From positions 186,001-250,000 of the forward strand of contig NZ_LJSD01000011.1 of the NCBI RefSeq assembly GCF_001303895.1: 64,000 bases of DNA, given 5' to 3'. The notes beneath the pieces were generated by a model, which was given only the letters and a program-made list of their open reading frames with translations, had not been told where the DNA came from and made no database searches. A program made the position numbers and the translations under genes. Shown in pieces: positions 63,658 to 64,000 of this stretch. Origin of the DNA: Mesorhizobium sp. 1M-11. GTDB taxonomy: Bacteria > Pseudomonadota > Alphaproteobacteria > Rhizobiales > Rhizobiaceae. Position 1 is the first letter of the stretch; the number at the start of each line of letters is the position of its first letter.

Positions 63658-64000
63658 GGCTGTTGCTCCATTTCCACGCGTTGCGGGCCACCCTGCGCCG
63701 GCCGGCGCGGATCGATATCCAGTGTGACCTTGGCTTTGTCGGCCGCGGCGAAAAAGGCCGCCGCGTCTTCGAGGCTCTTGCGCCAGTCGACACCCCAGGA
63801 AGACATGAATTCCTGCGGCGACATGCGCCCGCTTCGGACTGCCAGGATGTCGGCTTCCATGTCCTTCTTCGGATCGATCGGCTCGTTCGCCGGCATGATG
63901 AGATCGACAGGATAGCCGCCCCTGCGCTGCGGCAGCATGCCGGCCAGCAGGGCGCGGCCTGTGAAGCGGCGGACGGTCGGCATGACCATGCGCGGCGCCA
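63654..64000 (-). CDS. C-terminal end of phage portal protein (lambda-type), cut by the window edge
   Basis: The frame is open to the last base. The visible part (APRMVMPTVRRFTGRALLAGMLPQRRGGYPVDLIMPANEPIDPKKDMEADILAVRSGRMSPQEFMSSWGVDW) matches the end of lambda-family portal proteins, where a D-P-x-K-D pattern and a repeat-like 'gxxSxQEf' precede the C-terminus. It is followed by the protease gene, as expected. Confidence 0.78.
   Translation of the reverse strand, partial: APRMVMPTVRRFTGRALLAGMLPQRRGGYPVDLIMPANEPIDPKKDMEADILAVRSGRMSPQEFMSSWGVDWRKSLEDAAAFFAAADKAKVTLDIDPRRPAQGGPQRVEMEQQP

Larger units (their letters stand above)
45292..64000. mobile_element. Contractile-tailed prophage with Mu-type tail module, cut by the window end
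   Basis: A continuous minus-strand set of phage late genes runs from 46315 to the window edge in the order portal, protease, capsid, connectors, sheath, tube, chaperone, tape measure, baseplate, fibre and lysis. The left border is placed next to the tRNA-Pro gene by inference; no second copy of the tRNA 3' end is visible here. Terminase, integrase and repressor would lie beyond 64000. Whether the thermonuclease and SOS gene at 45.3-46.3 kb belong to the element is uncertain. Confidence 0.85.

Noticed and set aside
46315..64000. Gene transfer agent
   Set aside because: The cluster has a contractile sheath, Mu-type baseplate, fibre and lysis genes. The Rhodobacter-type agent has a siphovirus-like tail and a different gene order.
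1..64000. CRISPR array, transposon ends or insertion sequences
   Set aside because: I saw no regularly spaced direct repeats and no transposase-like protein in the window.

Overview
The window is high-GC bacterial DNA from an alphaproteobacterium of the order Rhizobiales, most like Mesorhizobium and its Phyllobacteriaceae relatives. This is inferred from an Omp2b/RopA-type porin, a Ros/MucR regulator, DUF2336, DUF1491 and DUF5330 proteins, a betICBA operon and Rhizobiales-type palindromic repeats. No taxonomic search was possible.

Positions 1-45180 are chromosomal. In order: the start of an unknown gene and a porin (1-1500); an HxlR regulator divergent from a short-chain dehydrogenase, then a GNAT acetyltransferase (1.8-3.8 kb); a class A penicillin-binding protein followed by a DUF1214/DUF1254 pair (4-7.4 kb); envelope and cell-cycle-type genes including a membrane histidine kinase that overlaps a peptidoglycan-binding-domain protein (7.4-12.6 kb); sufE, mucR and oligopeptidase B (12.7-16.3 kb); an AraC regulator with an MFS exporter (16.3-18.6 kb); a di-heme cytochrome c, a cytochrome c', sodB and a branched-chain aminotransferase (18.6-22 kb); an L,D-transpeptidase and a HerA-like ATPase (22.3-24.8 kb); both methylmalonyl-CoA mutase subunits, a Gre factor and a Tat-exported beta-helix protein (25-30.6 kb); an R. 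etli-type asparaginase divergent from an NCS1 permease, then a thiolase (30.6-34.7 kb); a choline-sulfate/choline/glycine-betaine operon betI-betC-dehydratase-betA-betB with a BetI-like box (34.9-41.2 kb); and a GDP-mannose pair, phosphomannomutase plus a guanylyltransferase fused to an AGE-type sugar isomerase (41.2-45 kb).

A tRNA-Pro(CGG) gene with encoded CCA sits at 45183-45259. Beyond it are two plus-strand genes: a thermonuclease and a small Cys-rich protein preceded by an alphaproteobacterial LexA box. From 46.3 kb to the right edge there is one minus-strand block of phage late genes. Read in the direction of transcription it runs portal (cut by the window end), prohead protease, capsid, connectors, Mu-like sheath and tube, tail-assembly chaperone, tape measure, DNA-circularization proteins, baseplate, tail fibre and lysis. 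This is a contractile-tailed (myovirus) prophage with a Mu-type tail. Terminase, integrase and repressor must lie beyond 64 kb.

The observations most worth checking are: (i) a T TTT TTT slippery site joining the two tail-chaperone frames; (ii) a one-base frameshift in the baseplate J gene; (iii) a LexA box over a promoter next to the tRNA; (iv) a serine/threonine dehydratase-like gene translationally coupled inside the bet operon, which could link choline catabolism to pyruvate; (v) the guanylyltransferase-AGE fusion; (vi) a 33-bp palindrome that contains the ribosome-binding site and start codon of the MFS exporter; and (vii) palindromic repeats that supply the stop codons of two unrelated genes. 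I found no CRISPR array, no transposase and no clear new defence system.
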